Source: Flaviramulus multivorans (GTDB lineage Bacteria > Bacteroidota > Bacteroidia > Flavobacteriales > Flavobacteriaceae). From it: DNA of 64,000 nucleotides. Position 1 is the stretch's first letter; every line of letters starts with the position of its first letter. A program made the position numbers and the translations under genes. Positions 1-8,648 of this stretch are shown in pieces. The notes below the pieces were generated by a model that was not told the origin of the DNA, ran no database searches, and worked only from the letters and a program-made list of their open reading frames with translations. The DNA lies in assembly GCF_021728415.1 (NCBI RefSeq), contig NZ_JAKKDV010000001.1, positions 539,977-603,976 of the forward strand, given 5' to 3'.

Positions 1-358
1 AAACATCTGGCACTATTCCGTTATTTTCTTGAAAAGCTTCAACAAATCCCCGTTCATGTGCAGCATTCCAAAAAACTACCTCCATGTCCGATTCCTTTAA
101 ATCTTCTGAAAAATGTATTTTAAAACTACGCCCCAGCCAAAGGATTAGTAAGATGCCCGCTAAAATTAAGTTATACTTTCTTTGTTTTAAGAACACGGAT
201 AGAAGTAAAACTATAAGTATAATTATAGGTAACGGAAAAAGATAAAAGTATAGCGAATCTTGATAGGTTCGTTCTTTAAAAACAAAATGAATTAACAATA
301 AACTTAAAACAATTACAATGTTTATAAACTGTAAAACAAATTGTAAAATTTTAAGCAT
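1..358 (-). CDS. Endonuclease/exonuclease/phosphatase-family membrane protein, N-terminal part (cut by window edge)
   Basis: This is the N-terminal 119 residues of a minus-strand gene that runs off the left edge. The start ATG (356-358) shares one base with the TAA stop of the upstream lipoprotein gene (TAATG overlap), so the two are translationally coupled. Three hydrophobic segments (about residues 4-24, 36-56 and 62-74) are followed by DMEVVFWNAAH, which resembles the opening strand of the endonuclease/exonuclease/phosphatase fold, where an Asn follows a beta strand. Flavobacterial proteins with three N-terminal membrane helices and this fold are common. The catalytic part lies outside the window, so activity cannot be judged. 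Confidence 0.6.
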   Translation of the reverse strand, partial: MLKILQFVLQFINIVIVLSLLLIHFVFKERTYQDSLYFYLFPLPIIILIVLLLSVFLKQRKYNLILAGILLILWLGRSFKIHFSEDLKESDMEVVFWNAAHERGFVEAFQENNGIVPDV

Positions 359-909
359 TACCTTAACGGAAATCCTTTTGCTGCCCACCATGGATGTATT
401 TCAATTTCTAAACGACCTGCTTTAACCATTGGGTCTGCATTGGCTAAACTATCAGCCATTTTCTGGGTTGGCACATTGTAAATAGTAATACCTCTAATAT
501 CACCGTCATCTCCAAAAGGCCCAGAAATATCGGCATAACCCAAGTCATACATTTTAGCAAGATATGCTAAATGCTCTTTCTGAAGTTCAGCAGCTTCCTC
601 TTCATTCTGCCCTCTAATCGGCCCTCGTTTTAAAAATGCTATAAAATACTGTTGCATTAAAATCGTGTCTTGGGTTTTGTCATCAATATAATCAAAGGTT
701 TTAAACCCTTTTGATGTTAGTTCTTCTTTAATCTGTTTTGTGGATTTTGTTATAGGCGTTTCAATAACTTCAATTATAGAATCAACCGCTGGTTTCGTGT
801 TTTCAATGTCATCTTTAATATCATTCATCGATGCTTTGGTTTCATCTTTACACGCCATAATTGTTATTCCAATAACGATTATAACTAAGAGTTTTCTAAT
901 CATTTCCAT
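358..909 (-). CDS. YCII-related domain lipoprotein
   Basis: The 183-residue product begins with a lipoprotein signal (hydrophobic stretch then ITIMAC, Cys20), so it is probably exported and lipid-anchored. Residues about 80-183 read as a YCII-related (muconolactone-isomerase-like ferredoxin-fold) domain: YFIAFLKRGP, a helix rich in E/L, GPFGDDGDIRGI, then DPMVKAGRLEIEIHPWW. Known YCII proteins are mostly cytosolic and of unclear function, so an exported one is slightly unusual. A second ATG two codons downstream (901-903) would give an exact ATGA overlap with the CYTH gene and may be the true start. It sits in a minus-strand run of three overlapping genes. Confidence 0.7.
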   Translation of the reverse strand: MEMIRKLLVIIVIGITIMACKDETKASMNDIKDDIENTKPAVDSIIEVIETPITKSTKQIKEELTSKGFKTFDYIDDKTQDTILMQQYFIAFLKRGPIRGQNEEEAAELQKEHLAYLAKMYDLGYADISGPFGDDGDIRGITIYNVPTQKMADSLANADPMVKAGRLEIEIHPWWAAKGFPLR

Positions 910-1370
910 GATTTATAAGGTGTTTTACTTAATTGTGAATTGTAATATTTTATATTTCCTGTGACTTCCTCACCCAACCAATTTGGTTTTTCAAATGCTT
1001 CGTTTTCGCTCTCTAATTCAACCTCTGCAATCACTAAACCTTGATTGTCTCCAAAAAATTCATCTACTTCAAAAGTATGATTTTTAACAGTGACTTCATA
1101 ACGCGTTTTGTCAATTATCGTTGGTTCGCAAAGATTTAACAAAACTTCGGCGTCCTGCTTTGTAATTTCCTTTTCCCATTCAAATCGTGATAATCCATTT
1201 TTAGATGATAATCCCTTTATGGTTAAAAAACCCGTTTCTTCTTTTATTCTTACTCGCACAGTACGTTGTTTGTCTGAATTTAAAAAACCTTGAATAATCC
1301 TAGTTTTTTTAAAAGCGTCCGTTTTAAAAACATCCGATTTGACTAAAAATTTCCGTTCTATTTCAATCAT
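900..1370 (-). CDS. CYTH domain protein (triphosphate tunnel metalloenzyme family)
   Basis: The 156-residue protein opens with MIEIERKFLV, containing the ExExK signature (E3, E5, K7) that defines CYTH domains. Further family features are RVRIKEETGFLTIKG, in which basic and acidic residues alternate along strands, and a C-terminal VIAVEVELESE-like strand (seen as VIAEVELESE). CYTH proteins hydrolyse tripolyphosphate or other organic triphosphates, or act as class IV adenylate cyclases. The short single-domain form in Bacteroidota is usually assigned triphosphatase activity, but the substrate cannot be read from sequence. Its TGA stop overlaps the start of the YCII lipoprotein gene. An IR-bearing gap separates it from dinB, which is divergent. 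Confidence 0.8.
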   Translation of the reverse strand: MIEIERKFLVKSDVFKTDAFKKTRIIQGFLNSDKQRTVRVRIKEETGFLTIKGLSSKNGLSRFEWEKEITKQDAEVLLNLCEPTIIDKTRYEVTVKNHTFEVDEFFGDNQGLVIAEVELESENEAFEKPNWLGEEVTGNIKYYNSQLSKTPYKSWK

Positions 1371-1380
1371 AACTATTTTA

Positions 1381-1434
1381 AAGTTCTCGATACATCCCGA
1401 TAAAAAATCGGGACACTCGAACTGACATTCGTAT
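1381..1434. repeat. Short palindromic intergenic repeat between divergent genes
   Basis: The gap between the CYTH gene and dinB contains the perfect 7-bp inverted repeat TCCCGAT/ATCGGGA (1395-1413, 5-bp A loop). It is nested in weaker outer arms (AGTTCTCG at 1382-1389 and CTCGAACT at 1416-1423). This resembles REP-like elements seen between genes in flavobacteria. There is only one copy here, so the repeat status is inferred. Confidence 0.4.
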
Positions 1435-1453
1435 TAATGTCTAAATTTACACT

Positions 1454-2551
1454 ATGTCTGAGGATTTACCAATACGAAAAATTATTCATGTTGATATGGA
1501 TGCATTTTATGCTTCCGTTGAGCAAATGGATAATCCTGATTTAAAAGGAAAACCTATTGCTGTTGGTGGCGGTGGCAAGCGTGGTGTGGTAAATGCTGCA
1601 AGTTATGAAGCCCGGAAATTTGGGGTTAAAAGTGCCATGGCTGGAAATTTGGCTGCCAAACTTTGCCCTGGTTTAATTTTTGTAAGACCCAATTTTGAAC
1701 GCTATACAGAAATTTCAAAAAAAATTAGAGCCATTTTTTATGAATATACCGATTTGGTAGAACCGCTATCACTTGATGAAGCTTATTTAGATGTAACGAA
1801 TAATAAAAAAGGAAACCCAAGTGCATCGTTAATTGCTAAAGACATTCGGGAACGCATTTTTAACGAAATTGGTTTAACGGCTTCTGCGGGAATTTCAATT
1901 AATAAATTTATTGCGAAAGTTGCGAGTGATTATAATAAACCTAACGGACAAAAAACCGTAAACCCTGAAGAAGTTACTAACTTTTTAGAGCAACTAGATA
2001 TTCGTAAATTTTATGGCGTTGGTAAAGTAACGGCCGAAAAAATGTACCAAAAAGGGATTTTTACAGGTTTAGATTTAAAGCAAAAATCGTTGGAGTATTT
2101 AGATGAAAACTTTGGAAAATCTGGTCGGTACTACTACCATATTGTAAGAGGTGTTCAAAATAGCGAGGTAAAACCCAATAGAATACGAAAGAGTTTAGCG
2201 GCTGAACGCACTTTTAGCGAAAATTTATCGTCTGAAATATTTATGCTAGAAAAACTAGAGCGCATTGCCGATGAAGTTTCCAAACGATTAGCAAAGAGTA
2301 AAGTAGCGGGGAAAACGGTCACATTAAAAATAAAATACAGCGATTTTAGTTTGCAAACCAGAAGCAAAACTTTGCCATATTATATGAGTGATAAAAGCAT
2401 CATTTTAGAAACGGCTAAAGACTTACTGTATCAAGAAACGTTGAATAATTCCGTACGTTTATTAGGTATATCTATGTCTAACTTAAATACCGAAGCAAAT
2501 AAAAAAATAGAAGAAAAAAGTGTGAGTGTACAATTGAAATTTGAGTTTTAA
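1454..2551 (+). CDS. dinB: DNA polymerase IV (Y-family translesion polymerase)
   Basis: The 365-residue protein has the Y-family palm motifs in order: IIHVDMDAFYASVE with metal ligand Asp14, the VVNAASYEARKFGVKS finger segment, and PLSLDEAYLDVT with Asp108/Glu109 as the other carboxylates. A helix-hairpin-helix thumb (FYGVGKVTAEKMYQKG, about 193-208) and a little-finger domain follow. The C-terminus ends QLKFEF, a plausible beta-clamp binding peptide comparable to the C-terminal peptide of E. coli Pol IV. The length is normal. Pol IV bypasses damaged bases with low fidelity. It is a stand-alone gene; no LexA box was evident in the short upstream gap, which instead holds a small palindrome. 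Confidence 0.95.
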   Translation: MSEDLPIRKIIHVDMDAFYASVEQMDNPDLKGKPIAVGGGGKRGVVNAASYEARKFGVKSAMAGNLAAKLCPGLIFVRPNFERYTEISKKIRAIFYEYTDLVEPLSLDEAYLDVTNNKKGNPSASLIAKDIRERIFNEIGLTASAGISINKFIAKVASDYNKPNGQKTVNPEEVTNFLEQLDIRKFYGVGKVTAEKMYQKGIFTGLDLKQKSLEYLDENFGKSGRYYYHIVRGVQNSEVKPNRIRKSLAAERTFSENLSSEIFMLEKLERIADEVSKRLAKSKVAGKTVTLKIKYSDFSLQTRSKTLPYYMSDKSIILETAKDLLYQETLNNSVRLLGISMSNLNTEANKKIEEKSVSVQLKFEF

Positions 2552-2637
2552 ACACATCTTGCCTTTGTAAAAAATTTCGGCTATCTTCGAAATGAATTCC
2601 TAAGAAATTAGAACAAAATTCAAAATGAAAATATAAT

Positions 2638-2883
2638 ATGATAAATAAAAAATCATTGTCTGTAGCTGGAAATTTAGAAGTCCCATCCTATAAAATCTTG
2701 AAAGAGTTAGGATATAATATAATTAAGCAAGATGAGATTTGGGTTGCAGAAAATGACTATTGGACTCTACAAGCCAAAAGTCAAATTGAACTTTTAGGAT
2801 TAGCAAATCTTATAGAAAAAAAAGGTGATAATTGGCGAGTGACTGACAATGAAATTGAAGAATTTTTAAAACTGAGCAAATAA
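2638..2883 (+). CDS. Small hypothetical protein (81 aa)
   Basis: An 81-residue plus-strand ORF with ATG start and good spacing between dinB and the terminator before pyk. It has no signal peptide or membrane segment. The sequence is mixed alpha/beta with a central IWVAENDYWTLQAKSQIELLGL and an acidic C-terminal helix (DNEIEEFLKLSK). I do not recognise the family. Codon use looks like the neighbours and it is bounded by a strong hairpin downstream, so it is probably a real gene. Confidence 0.6.
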   Translation: MINKKSLSVAGNLEVPSYKILKELGYNIIKQDEIWVAENDYWTLQAKSQIELLGLANLIEKKGDNWRVTDNEIEEFLKLSK

Positions 2884-2888
2884 AAATA

Positions 2889-2926
2889 AGCGTTACCCTT
2901 TTTTATAAATTAAAAAGAATAACGCT
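2889..2926. terminator. Bidirectional terminator between the small hypothetical gene and pyk
   Basis: AGCGTTA (2889-2895) and TAACGCT (2920-2926) pair across a loop containing a T run and an A run, so it can work for both converging genes. Confidence 0.65.
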
Positions 2927-2947
2927 CAAAATATTTTAAGCCTGTTA

Positions 2948-4381
2948 TTAACTTGATATTTCTCTAACACGTAAGGTGTTTACCATACCTCTTTCGGCTA
3001 TTGGCATAGAGGCTAAACTAATAACCATATCGCCCTTGGCAACATAACCATGTGTTATTGCCATTCTATTAGTATCAACTATTGTTTCATCTGTCGATAC
3101 AAATCTGTCATAGAAAAAAGCGCTTACACCCCAAAGTAAACTTAGTTGAGTTAAAATACGTTTGTTTGATGTAAATACTAATATATGACACAATGGTCTC
3201 CACGCCGAAATTTGAAATGCCGTATACCCACTATTAGTTAGTGTTGAAATGGCTTTCGCATTTATTTCGTTTGCCATTATAGCAGCATGATAACAAATAG
3301 ATTTGGTGATATAACGATTGGTACGAATGTGTGGTGGCAATTGCGGTACTTTTATTAATTCTGAATTTTCAACACTTTTTAAAATGTCGGCCATTTGTTT
3401 AATAACTTGAACCGGATATTTACCCACTGATGTCTCACCCGAAAGCATTACGGCATCAGCGCCATCCATAACAGAGTTTGCAACGTCGTTTACCTCAGCC
3501 CTCGTTGGTGTTAAGCTAGAAATCATAGTTTCCATCATTTGAGTGGCTATAATTACTGGTATTCTAGCTTTTTTAGCTCGTAGTACCAATTGTTTTTGAA
3601 TGAGTGGTACTTCTTGTGCAGGAACTTCTACTCCTAAATCGCCACGTGCTACCATTAAACCATCGCAATGTGCTACAATTTTATCAATGTTTTCAACCGC
3701 TTCAGGTTTTTCAATTTTAGCAATAATCGGAATTTTATGCTCGCTATGTTCCGCTATTAAATCACGAAGTTGCATTAAATCTTCAGCATGACGAACAAAC
3801 GATAAAGCTATCCAATCTACTTCTTGTTTTATAGCAAAAATGGCATCTTCAATATCTTTTTCGGTTAATGCGGGTTGCGATATGTTCGTGTTTGGTAAGT
3901 TTACCCCTTTTTTAGATTTTAATGGTCCGCCTTGAATTACCTTAGCTTTTACTTCCGATGTACTATCAGTAGAAACCACTTCAAAAATTAATTTCCCATC
4001 ATCTAAAAGGATGCGCTCTCCTGGTTTTGCGTCTTGAGGAAACCTGTCGTAAGTCATGTAAACACGCGCTTTTGTGCCTTCAAATTTTTTCCCAGTAGCA
4101 AATATTATTTCATCGCCTGGGTTTACAACAACCTCTTCTTTCATTACGCCAACACGTAGTTTTGGTCCTTGTAAATCGGCTAGTATTGCGGCATTATATC
4201 CAAACTCATCATTTAATTCGCGTATCATTTCAATACGCTGTTTTACGTCGCTATAATCAGCATGCGAAAAGTTAACTCTAAACACATTAACGCCTTCATC
4301 AAGCATGCCTTTTAAAACTTCTTTTGTACTTGTAGCGGGTCCGAGTGTTGCTACTATTTTGGTTTTTTTGGTTATTGACAT
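2948..4381 (-). CDS. pyk: Pyruvate kinase
   Basis: The 477-residue enzyme catalyses the last glycolytic step, PEP + ADP to pyruvate + ATP. It begins MSITKKTKIVATLGPA. It carries FRVNFSHAD, ILADLQGPKLRVG (substrate-binding Arg/Lys region), IIAKIEKPEAVENID (catalytic Lys), the VARGDLGVEVP metal/substrate loop, IATQMMETM, and PTRAEVNDVANSVMDGADAVMLSGETSVGKYP, split here across motifs, then a C-terminal domain of usual length. It is the last gene of the acpP-fabF-rnc-IPExxxVDY-pyk run; its ATG overlaps the stop of the IPExxxVDY gene by one base (TAATG), implying coupling. Confidence 0.97.
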   Translation of the reverse strand: MSITKKTKIVATLGPATSTKEVLKGMLDEGVNVFRVNFSHADYSDVKQRIEMIRELNDEFGYNAAILADLQGPKLRVGVMKEEVVVNPGDEIIFATGKKFEGTKARVYMTYDRFPQDAKPGERILLDDGKLIFEVVSTDSTSEVKAKVIQGGPLKSKKGVNLPNTNISQPALTEKDIEDAIFAIKQEVDWIALSFVRHAEDLMQLRDLIAEHSEHKIPIIAKIEKPEAVENIDKIVAHCDGLMVARGDLGVEVPAQEVPLIQKQLVLRAKKARIPVIIATQMMETMISSLTPTRAEVNDVANSVMDGADAVMLSGETSVGKYPVQVIKQMADILKSVENSELIKVPQLPPHIRTNRYITKSICYHAAIMANEINAKAISTLTNSGYTAFQISAWRPLCHILVFTSNKRILTQLSLLWGVSAFFYDRFVSTDETIVDTNRMAITHGYVAKGDMVISLASMPIAERGMVNTLRVREISS

Positions 4382-4863
4382 TAGCTAAAAATTAGATTTT
4401 CTTTTGATTGTAATTCACTGTAATTTATGCTGTATGCTGTAGCGATTTGCGGAATCTTTAATATACTATCTAAAATATATTTTTCTTTACTGAAACTGAA
4501 TTCGCTATCTATTTTTAAAAAATAATTTACAGTTTTATGTTCTGGTAATAAGTAAAATGTTGTTGTTGTTTGTTCTGTATTGAATAACGACCTATAATCC
4601 GTTTCCTGTAGTGCTTGCTTTTTACATATATTGGAAACTAAGTTCCATGTTAACAACTGTTTGTGGTCAACCCATTCGTAAATTGCATAGGAAGCATCTT
4701 TTTTACTGTAATCTAGATCTACAGGTTTTCGTTTAAGTGTTATTCCTAAATGTTTGTTTAAAAGATAGGCTAAGCGATAGTCTTCAAGTGTGCAATGAAT
4801 TGCAATTAAGGTGTTGCACACCTCATCAAAATCATCATCAAAAACAAGTTTGTGAATAGCCAT
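4381..4863 (-). CDS. IPExxxVDY family protein
   Basis: The 160-residue protein matches the uncharacterised Bacteroidota family named for a C-terminal IPExxxVDY motif; here the motif reads IPQIATAYSINYSEL, a relaxed version. The N-terminal part contains EDYRLAYLLNKHLGI, also typical. Members almost always lie between rnc and pyk, as here, but no function is established. It has no signal peptide. It overlaps pyk by one base and is about 120 bp downstream of rnc. Confidence 0.8.
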   Translation of the reverse strand: MAIHKLVFDDDFDEVCNTLIAIHCTLEDYRLAYLLNKHLGITLKRKPVDLDYSKKDASYAIYEWVDHKQLLTWNLVSNICKKQALQETDYRSLFNTEQTTTTFYLLPEHKTVNYFLKIDSEFSFSKEKYILDSILKIPQIATAYSINYSELQSKENLIFS

Positions 4864-4981
4864 AACCTACATTAAACAACGTAAAGATAATATATATAAT
4901 GGTGAGTTTTGTTAAGAATAGCCTAATCTTGATAAGAAATAGCACTAAAACGTTGTAGTTATAATTAGAGATTTTAACCCT

Positions 4982-5722
4982 TTAAATCGTTCTTGATATT
5001 CTGTTTTGAAAAGCAAAAAAAGCACGTTTTGAAGCTTTCTCTTCGGCCTTTTTCTTTGAAGTCGCTCGAGCTTTTGCCACAATTTTATCATCAATGGAAA
5101 GTTTTACTGAAAAATGTCTAACGTCATCATTCCCGGTATCTTCATACACATTATATCCAAAGGTTTTTTTCTCTTTCTGGCACCATTCAATTAATAAACT
5201 TTTATAGCTAATAACTTTTCCTTCTAAAGTTTCAATATCAACATACGGTATAATCACGCGTTTGTAAATAAACTTTTCGCAATACTTATAGCCTCTATCT
5301 AAAAAAATAGCTCCTATTAAAGCTTCGAATAAATTTCCGTAGATGTTGTCTCCAAAATGCCCTGGAGGAATTTTACTTTCAACTAAATCAATTAAGTTTA
5401 GGTCTCTTCCGAGTTCATTTAAATGTTCTCTACTTACAATTTTAGAGCGCATTTTGGTTAAATATCCTTCGTCTCCACTTGGGACTTCTAAATACAAATG
5501 TGATGCTATTACCGAGCTTAACATGGCATCACCCAAAAACTCTAAGCGTTCGTAATTGAAAGGATTTCCTTTACTATCCTTAATGTTCATAGAACGATGC
5601 GTAAAGGCTTTTTTATAGTATTTTAATTGCTTTGGCTTAAACCCTAGAATTTTATGTAACTCCATAAAAAAATTCCCGTTGCGTTTAAAACGGGAATTTA
5701 ATATGTTACGAATGTTCTTCAT
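4982..5722 (-). CDS. rnc: Ribonuclease III
   Basis: The 246-residue endonuclease cleaves double-stranded RNA, including rRNA precursors. The family signature ERLEFLGDAML is at residues 58-68 with Glu61 and Asp65. The second acidic pair sits in NLFEALIGAIFLDRG. A double-stranded-RNA-binding domain follows (about 168-240: SYKSLLIEWCQK to KKKAEEKASKRAF). It lies 7 bp downstream of fabF in the same direction, a standard arrangement in this phylum. Confidence 0.95.
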   Translation of the reverse strand: MKNIRNILNSRFKRNGNFFMELHKILGFKPKQLKYYKKAFTHRSMNIKDSKGNPFNYERLEFLGDAMLSSVIASHLYLEVPSGDEGYLTKMRSKIVSREHLNELGRDLNLIDLVESKIPPGHFGDNIYGNLFEALIGAIFLDRGYKYCEKFIYKRVIIPYVDIETLEGKVISYKSLLIEWCQKEKKTFGYNVYEDTGNDDVRHFSVKLSIDDKIVAKARATSKKKAEEKASKRAFFAFQNRISRTI

Positions 5723-5729
5723 TCGGGAT

Positions 5730-6980
5730 TTAATCTATTTTCTTGAATAATACACAGGCGTTATGACCGCCAAATCCAAATGTATTACTCATTGCTACTT
5801 TTACATCGCGCTTTTGTGCCTTGTTTAGCGTTAAATTTAATTCAGGATCAATGTTTTCATCTACTGTAGTATGGTTAATAGTAGGAGGAACAATACCATG
5901 TTCCATAGCTAATAAAGTTGAAATAGCTTCAATAGCTCCTGCAGCACCAAGTAGGTGTCCTGTCATTGATTTTGTTGAATTTATATTTATATTTTTCGCG
6001 TGACTTCCAAATACTTCAGAAATTGCCTTAAGTTCTGCTACATCTCCTAATGGTGTTGAGGTACCATGTGTATTAATATGGTCTACCTCTTCTGGTTTTA
6101 ATCCAGCATTTTCTAAGCAGTTTTTCATTACGGCAATAACTCCAATACCTTCTGGATGTGGAGCTGTCATATGATACGCATCGGATGATAACCCTCCTCC
6201 TATAAACTCAGCATAAATTTTGGCGCCTCTTGCTTTAGCATGCTCATATTCTTCTAAAACTAAAGCTCCCGCACCTTCGCCCAAAACAAAACCATCTCTG
6301 GTTGCATCAAACGGACGAGAAGCTGTTTCAGGGCTTTCGTTTCTTGTTGAAAGTGCATGCATAGCATTAAAACCACCCATACCAGCAATGGTTACCGCTG
6401 CCTCACTACCTCCTGTAACAACTACATCGCAATGCCCTAATCTAATAGAATTTAAAGCATCAAACATAGCGTTTGCGGAAGATGCACAAGCAGAAACCGT
6501 TGTGTAATTTGGTCCCATAAAACCATATTTTATGGAAATGTTTCCTGGAGCAATGTCAGCAATCATTTTAGGAATAAAGAATGGGTTAAATCTTGGAGTT
6601 CCATCACCATTAGCGAAGTTTAAAACTTCCTCTTGAAAGGTTTCTAAACCACCAATACCTGCGCCCCAAATAACACCAACACGCAATTTATTAACTTTAT
6701 CAAGATCTAATCTAGCATCAGCAATGGCTTCATCTGCTGCAACCATAGCGTATTGCGCAAATTTATCCATTTTTCTGGCTTCCTTTCTATCTATAAAATC
6801 GGTAGCGTTAAAGTTTTTAAGTTCGCAAGCAAACTTAGTTTTAAACTTTTCGGTATCATAATATGTTATAGGCGCAGCACCGCTTTTCCCACTAATAAGC
6901 CCTTCCCAATATTCATCTTTGGTATTGCCAATAGGTGTTAAAGCCCCTAATCCCGTGACTACAACTCGCTTTAATTCCAT
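5730..6980 (-). CDS. fabF: 3-oxoacyl-[acyl-carrier-protein] synthase II
   Basis: The 416-residue condensing enzyme elongates acyl-ACP with malonyl-ACP. The catalytic triad is visible: Cys165 in TVSACASSAN, His305 in NTHGTSTPLGD, and His342 in STKSMTGHLLGAAG, preceded by Lys337. The C-terminal SNTFGFGGHNACVLF is the usual glycine-rich end. It follows acpP by 12 bp on the minus strand and precedes rnc, so the carrier protein and condensing enzyme are co-transcribed. Confidence 0.97.
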   Translation of the reverse strand: MELKRVVVTGLGALTPIGNTKDEYWEGLISGKSGAAPITYYDTEKFKTKFACELKNFNATDFIDRKEARKMDKFAQYAMVAADEAIADARLDLDKVNKLRVGVIWGAGIGGLETFQEEVLNFANGDGTPRFNPFFIPKMIADIAPGNISIKYGFMGPNYTTVSACASSANAMFDALNSIRLGHCDVVVTGGSEAAVTIAGMGGFNAMHALSTRNESPETASRPFDATRDGFVLGEGAGALVLEEYEHAKARGAKIYAEFIGGGLSSDAYHMTAPHPEGIGVIAVMKNCLENAGLKPEEVDHINTHGTSTPLGDVAELKAISEVFGSHAKNININSTKSMTGHLLGAAGAIEAISTLLAMEHGIVPPTINHTTVDENIDPELNLTLNKAQKRDVKVAMSNTFGFGGHNACVLFKKID

Positions 6981-6992
6981 AAAGTATTTTGC

Positions 6993-7226
6993 TTATTTTG
7001 CAGCTTCTATGTATGATATAGCTTGACCAACTGTTGCAATATTTTCAGCTTGATCGTCTGGAATTTGGATATCAAATTCTTTTTCGAATTCCATTATTAA
7101 TTCAACAGTGTCTAATGAATCTGCTCCTAAGTCGTTTGTGAAGCTAGCTTCTGTTACAACTTCGTTTTCATCAACTCCTAATTTGTCTACGATAATCGCT
7201 TTTACTCTTGATGCAATGTCTGACAT
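6993..7226 (-). CDS. acpP: Acyl carrier protein
   Basis: The 77-residue acidic protein carries the phosphopantetheine attachment site [14 protein letters not shown] with Ser37. It shuttles acyl chains for fatty-acid synthesis. It is the first gene of the minus-strand run continuing into fabF, rnc, IPExxxVDY and pyk. A good -7 box (TATTTTTG, 7258-7265, minus) lies about 30 bp upstream of the start. Confidence 0.97.
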   Translation of the reverse strand: MSDIASRVKAIIVDKLGVDENEVVTEASFTNDLGADSLDTVELIMEFEKEFDIQIPDDQAENIATVGQAISYIEAAK

Positions 7227-7257
7227 AATCTTTTAATTTTAAGTTTTAATTAGTTGG

Positions 7258-7265
7258 CAAAAATA
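7258..7265 (-). promoter_or_regulatory. Promoter -7 box of the acpP operon
   Basis: TATTTTTG on the minus strand matches the Bacteroidota -7 consensus TAnnTTTG and sits at a sensible distance from the acpP start at 7226. Confidence 0.6.
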
Positions 7266-7339
7266 AAAAACTTTATTTTTAAAACACACCTTTAGTTTAA
7301 AAATGTGATTGTAATTTACTAAATAAGTTTTAACTATTT

Positions 7340-7347
7340 TAATTTTG
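7340..7347 (+). promoter_or_regulatory. Candidate promoter -7 box for purN
   Basis: TAATTTTG matches TAnnTTTG. A transcript from here would have a leader of about 60 nt before the purN ATG at 7412. Confidence 0.45.
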
Positions 7348-7411
7348 CCTTCTAATTGTTAATAATTATTCTTTTTTTTGTTTGAATAATCCTAACATCG
7401 AATGTCTGTTT

Positions 7412-7984
7412 ATGAAACGTATTGTAATCTTTGCGTCCGGAAGTGGTACTAATGCTGAAAATTTAATAAAGTTTTTTCACAACAGAGATAATGCTTCTGT
7501 TATTCAAGTGCTTACTAACAATCCTCATGCCAAAGTTTTAGATAGATGTAAAACATTAAAAGTTAGCGCTTTGTCTTTCAATAAAATAGCATTCTCAGAC
7601 ACCAATGATGTATTAAATATTTTAAAGGCCTCAAAGCCCGATTTAATTGTGTTAGCTGGATTTTTATGGAAATTTCCTGAAAACATATTAAATGAATTCC
7701 CAAATAAAGTTATAAATGTACACCCTGCATTATTGCCAAAATATGGCGGGAAAGGTATGTATGGAATGCACGTGCATAAAGCAGTTGTTGAAAATAAAGA
7801 AATAGAAACCGGCATTACTATTCATTATGTAAATGAACATTATGATGAAGGTGCTGTGATTTTTCAGGCAAAATGTAAAGTTTTACCTTCTGATTCAGCT
7901 GAAGATGTAGCTAAAAAGATTCATTTGTTGGAGATGGAACATTTTCCTAAAGTGGTTGAATCCCTTTTATTTTCACATGAGTAA
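7412..7984 (+). CDS. purN: Phosphoribosylglycinamide formyltransferase
   Basis: The 190-residue GART enzyme transfers a formyl group from 10-formyl-THF to GAR in purine synthesis. The start is placed at ATG 7412 because MKRIVIFASGSGTNAENL is the normal N-terminus; the reading frame extends 10 codons further upstream to a TTG without conserved sequence. Catalytic features are VINVHPALLPKYGG (Asn, His) and YDEGAVIFQ (Asp). The last bases overlap the RNase HI start by 8 bp, so the two are likely coupled. Confidence 0.95.
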   Translation: MKRIVIFASGSGTNAENLIKFFHNRDNASVIQVLTNNPHAKVLDRCKTLKVSALSFNKIAFSDTNDVLNILKASKPDLIVLAGFLWKFPENILNEFPNKVINVHPALLPKYGGKGMYGMHVHKAVVENKEIETGITIHYVNEHYDEGAVIFQAKCKVLPSDSAEDVAKKIHLLEMEHFPKVVESLLFSHE

Positions 7985-8618
7985 AAAGAAAAAAAAATAT
8001 TATACCGTTTGGAAAGGTCATAACACAGGTGTTTTTGAGTCTTGGGACGATTGCAAAGCCCAGATAAAAGATTTTCAAGGAGCCATTTACAAATCGTTTG
8101 CAACGTTTGATGCCGCAAAAAAAGCGTTAAAGGGAAATTATAAAGACTATATAGGAAAGGATAAATCGTTTAAAAGCGAACTTTCCGAAGCACAACTTAA
8201 AAAAATTGGACAACCTAATTACAATTCTATAAGTGTTGATGCCGCTTCTAGTGGAAATCCTGGTAAAATGGAATACCAAGGTGTAGATACAAAAACAAAA
8301 AAACCTATTTTTAAACAAGGCCCTTTTGAAGAAGGCACCAATAATATTGGCGAGTTTTTGGCTATTGTACACGGGTTAGCTTATTTAAAACAAAAAAATA
8401 GTAATCGCATAATATATACCGATTCCAAAACGGCTATTAGCTGGGTTAAGAAGAAGGCTTGTAATACAAAGCTTGAGCGTAATTCTAAAAATGAGGATTT
8501 ATTTCAATTGGTTGAAAGAGCGGTTAACTGGCTTAAAACAAATACTTATACTACACCCATAGTAAAATGGGAGACAAAAGCTTGGGGAGAAATTCCCGCC
8601 GATTTTGGCAGAAAATAA
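7977..8618 (+). CDS. Ribonuclease HI with N-terminal viroplasmin-like hybrid-binding domain
   Basis: The 213-residue protein degrades RNA in RNA-DNA hybrids. Residues 8-50 (YYTVWKGHNTGVFESWDDC onward, KSFATFDAAKKAL) form the caulimovirus-viroplasmin/RNase H N-terminal domain that binds hybrids. The catalytic domain follows with Asp88 (SISVDAA), Glu126 (NNIGEFLAI) and Asp149 (IIYTDSKTA). The start is set at ATG 7977 because the domain begins there; the seven upstream codons are inside purN. It is unusual in having a long lysine-rich insertion before the first catalytic Asp, but the length is typical for this Bacteroidota form. Confidence 0.9.
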   Translation: MSKKKKKYYTVWKGHNTGVFESWDDCKAQIKDFQGAIYKSFATFDAAKKALKGNYKDYIGKDKSFKSELSEAQLKKIGQPNYNSISVDAASSGNPGKMEYQGVDTKTKKPIFKQGPFEEGTNNIGEFLAIVHGLAYLKQKNSNRIIYTDSKTAISWVKKKACNTKLERNSKNEDLFQLVERAVNWLKTNTYTTPIVKWETKAWGEIPADFGRK

Positions 8619-8648
8619 ATTCGTTTTTTAGCACTTAAAAAGCTTATA

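Noticed and set aside
6220-6507. 95-residue antisense ORF within fabF
   Set aside because: Shadow of fabF, fully inside a conserved coding region.
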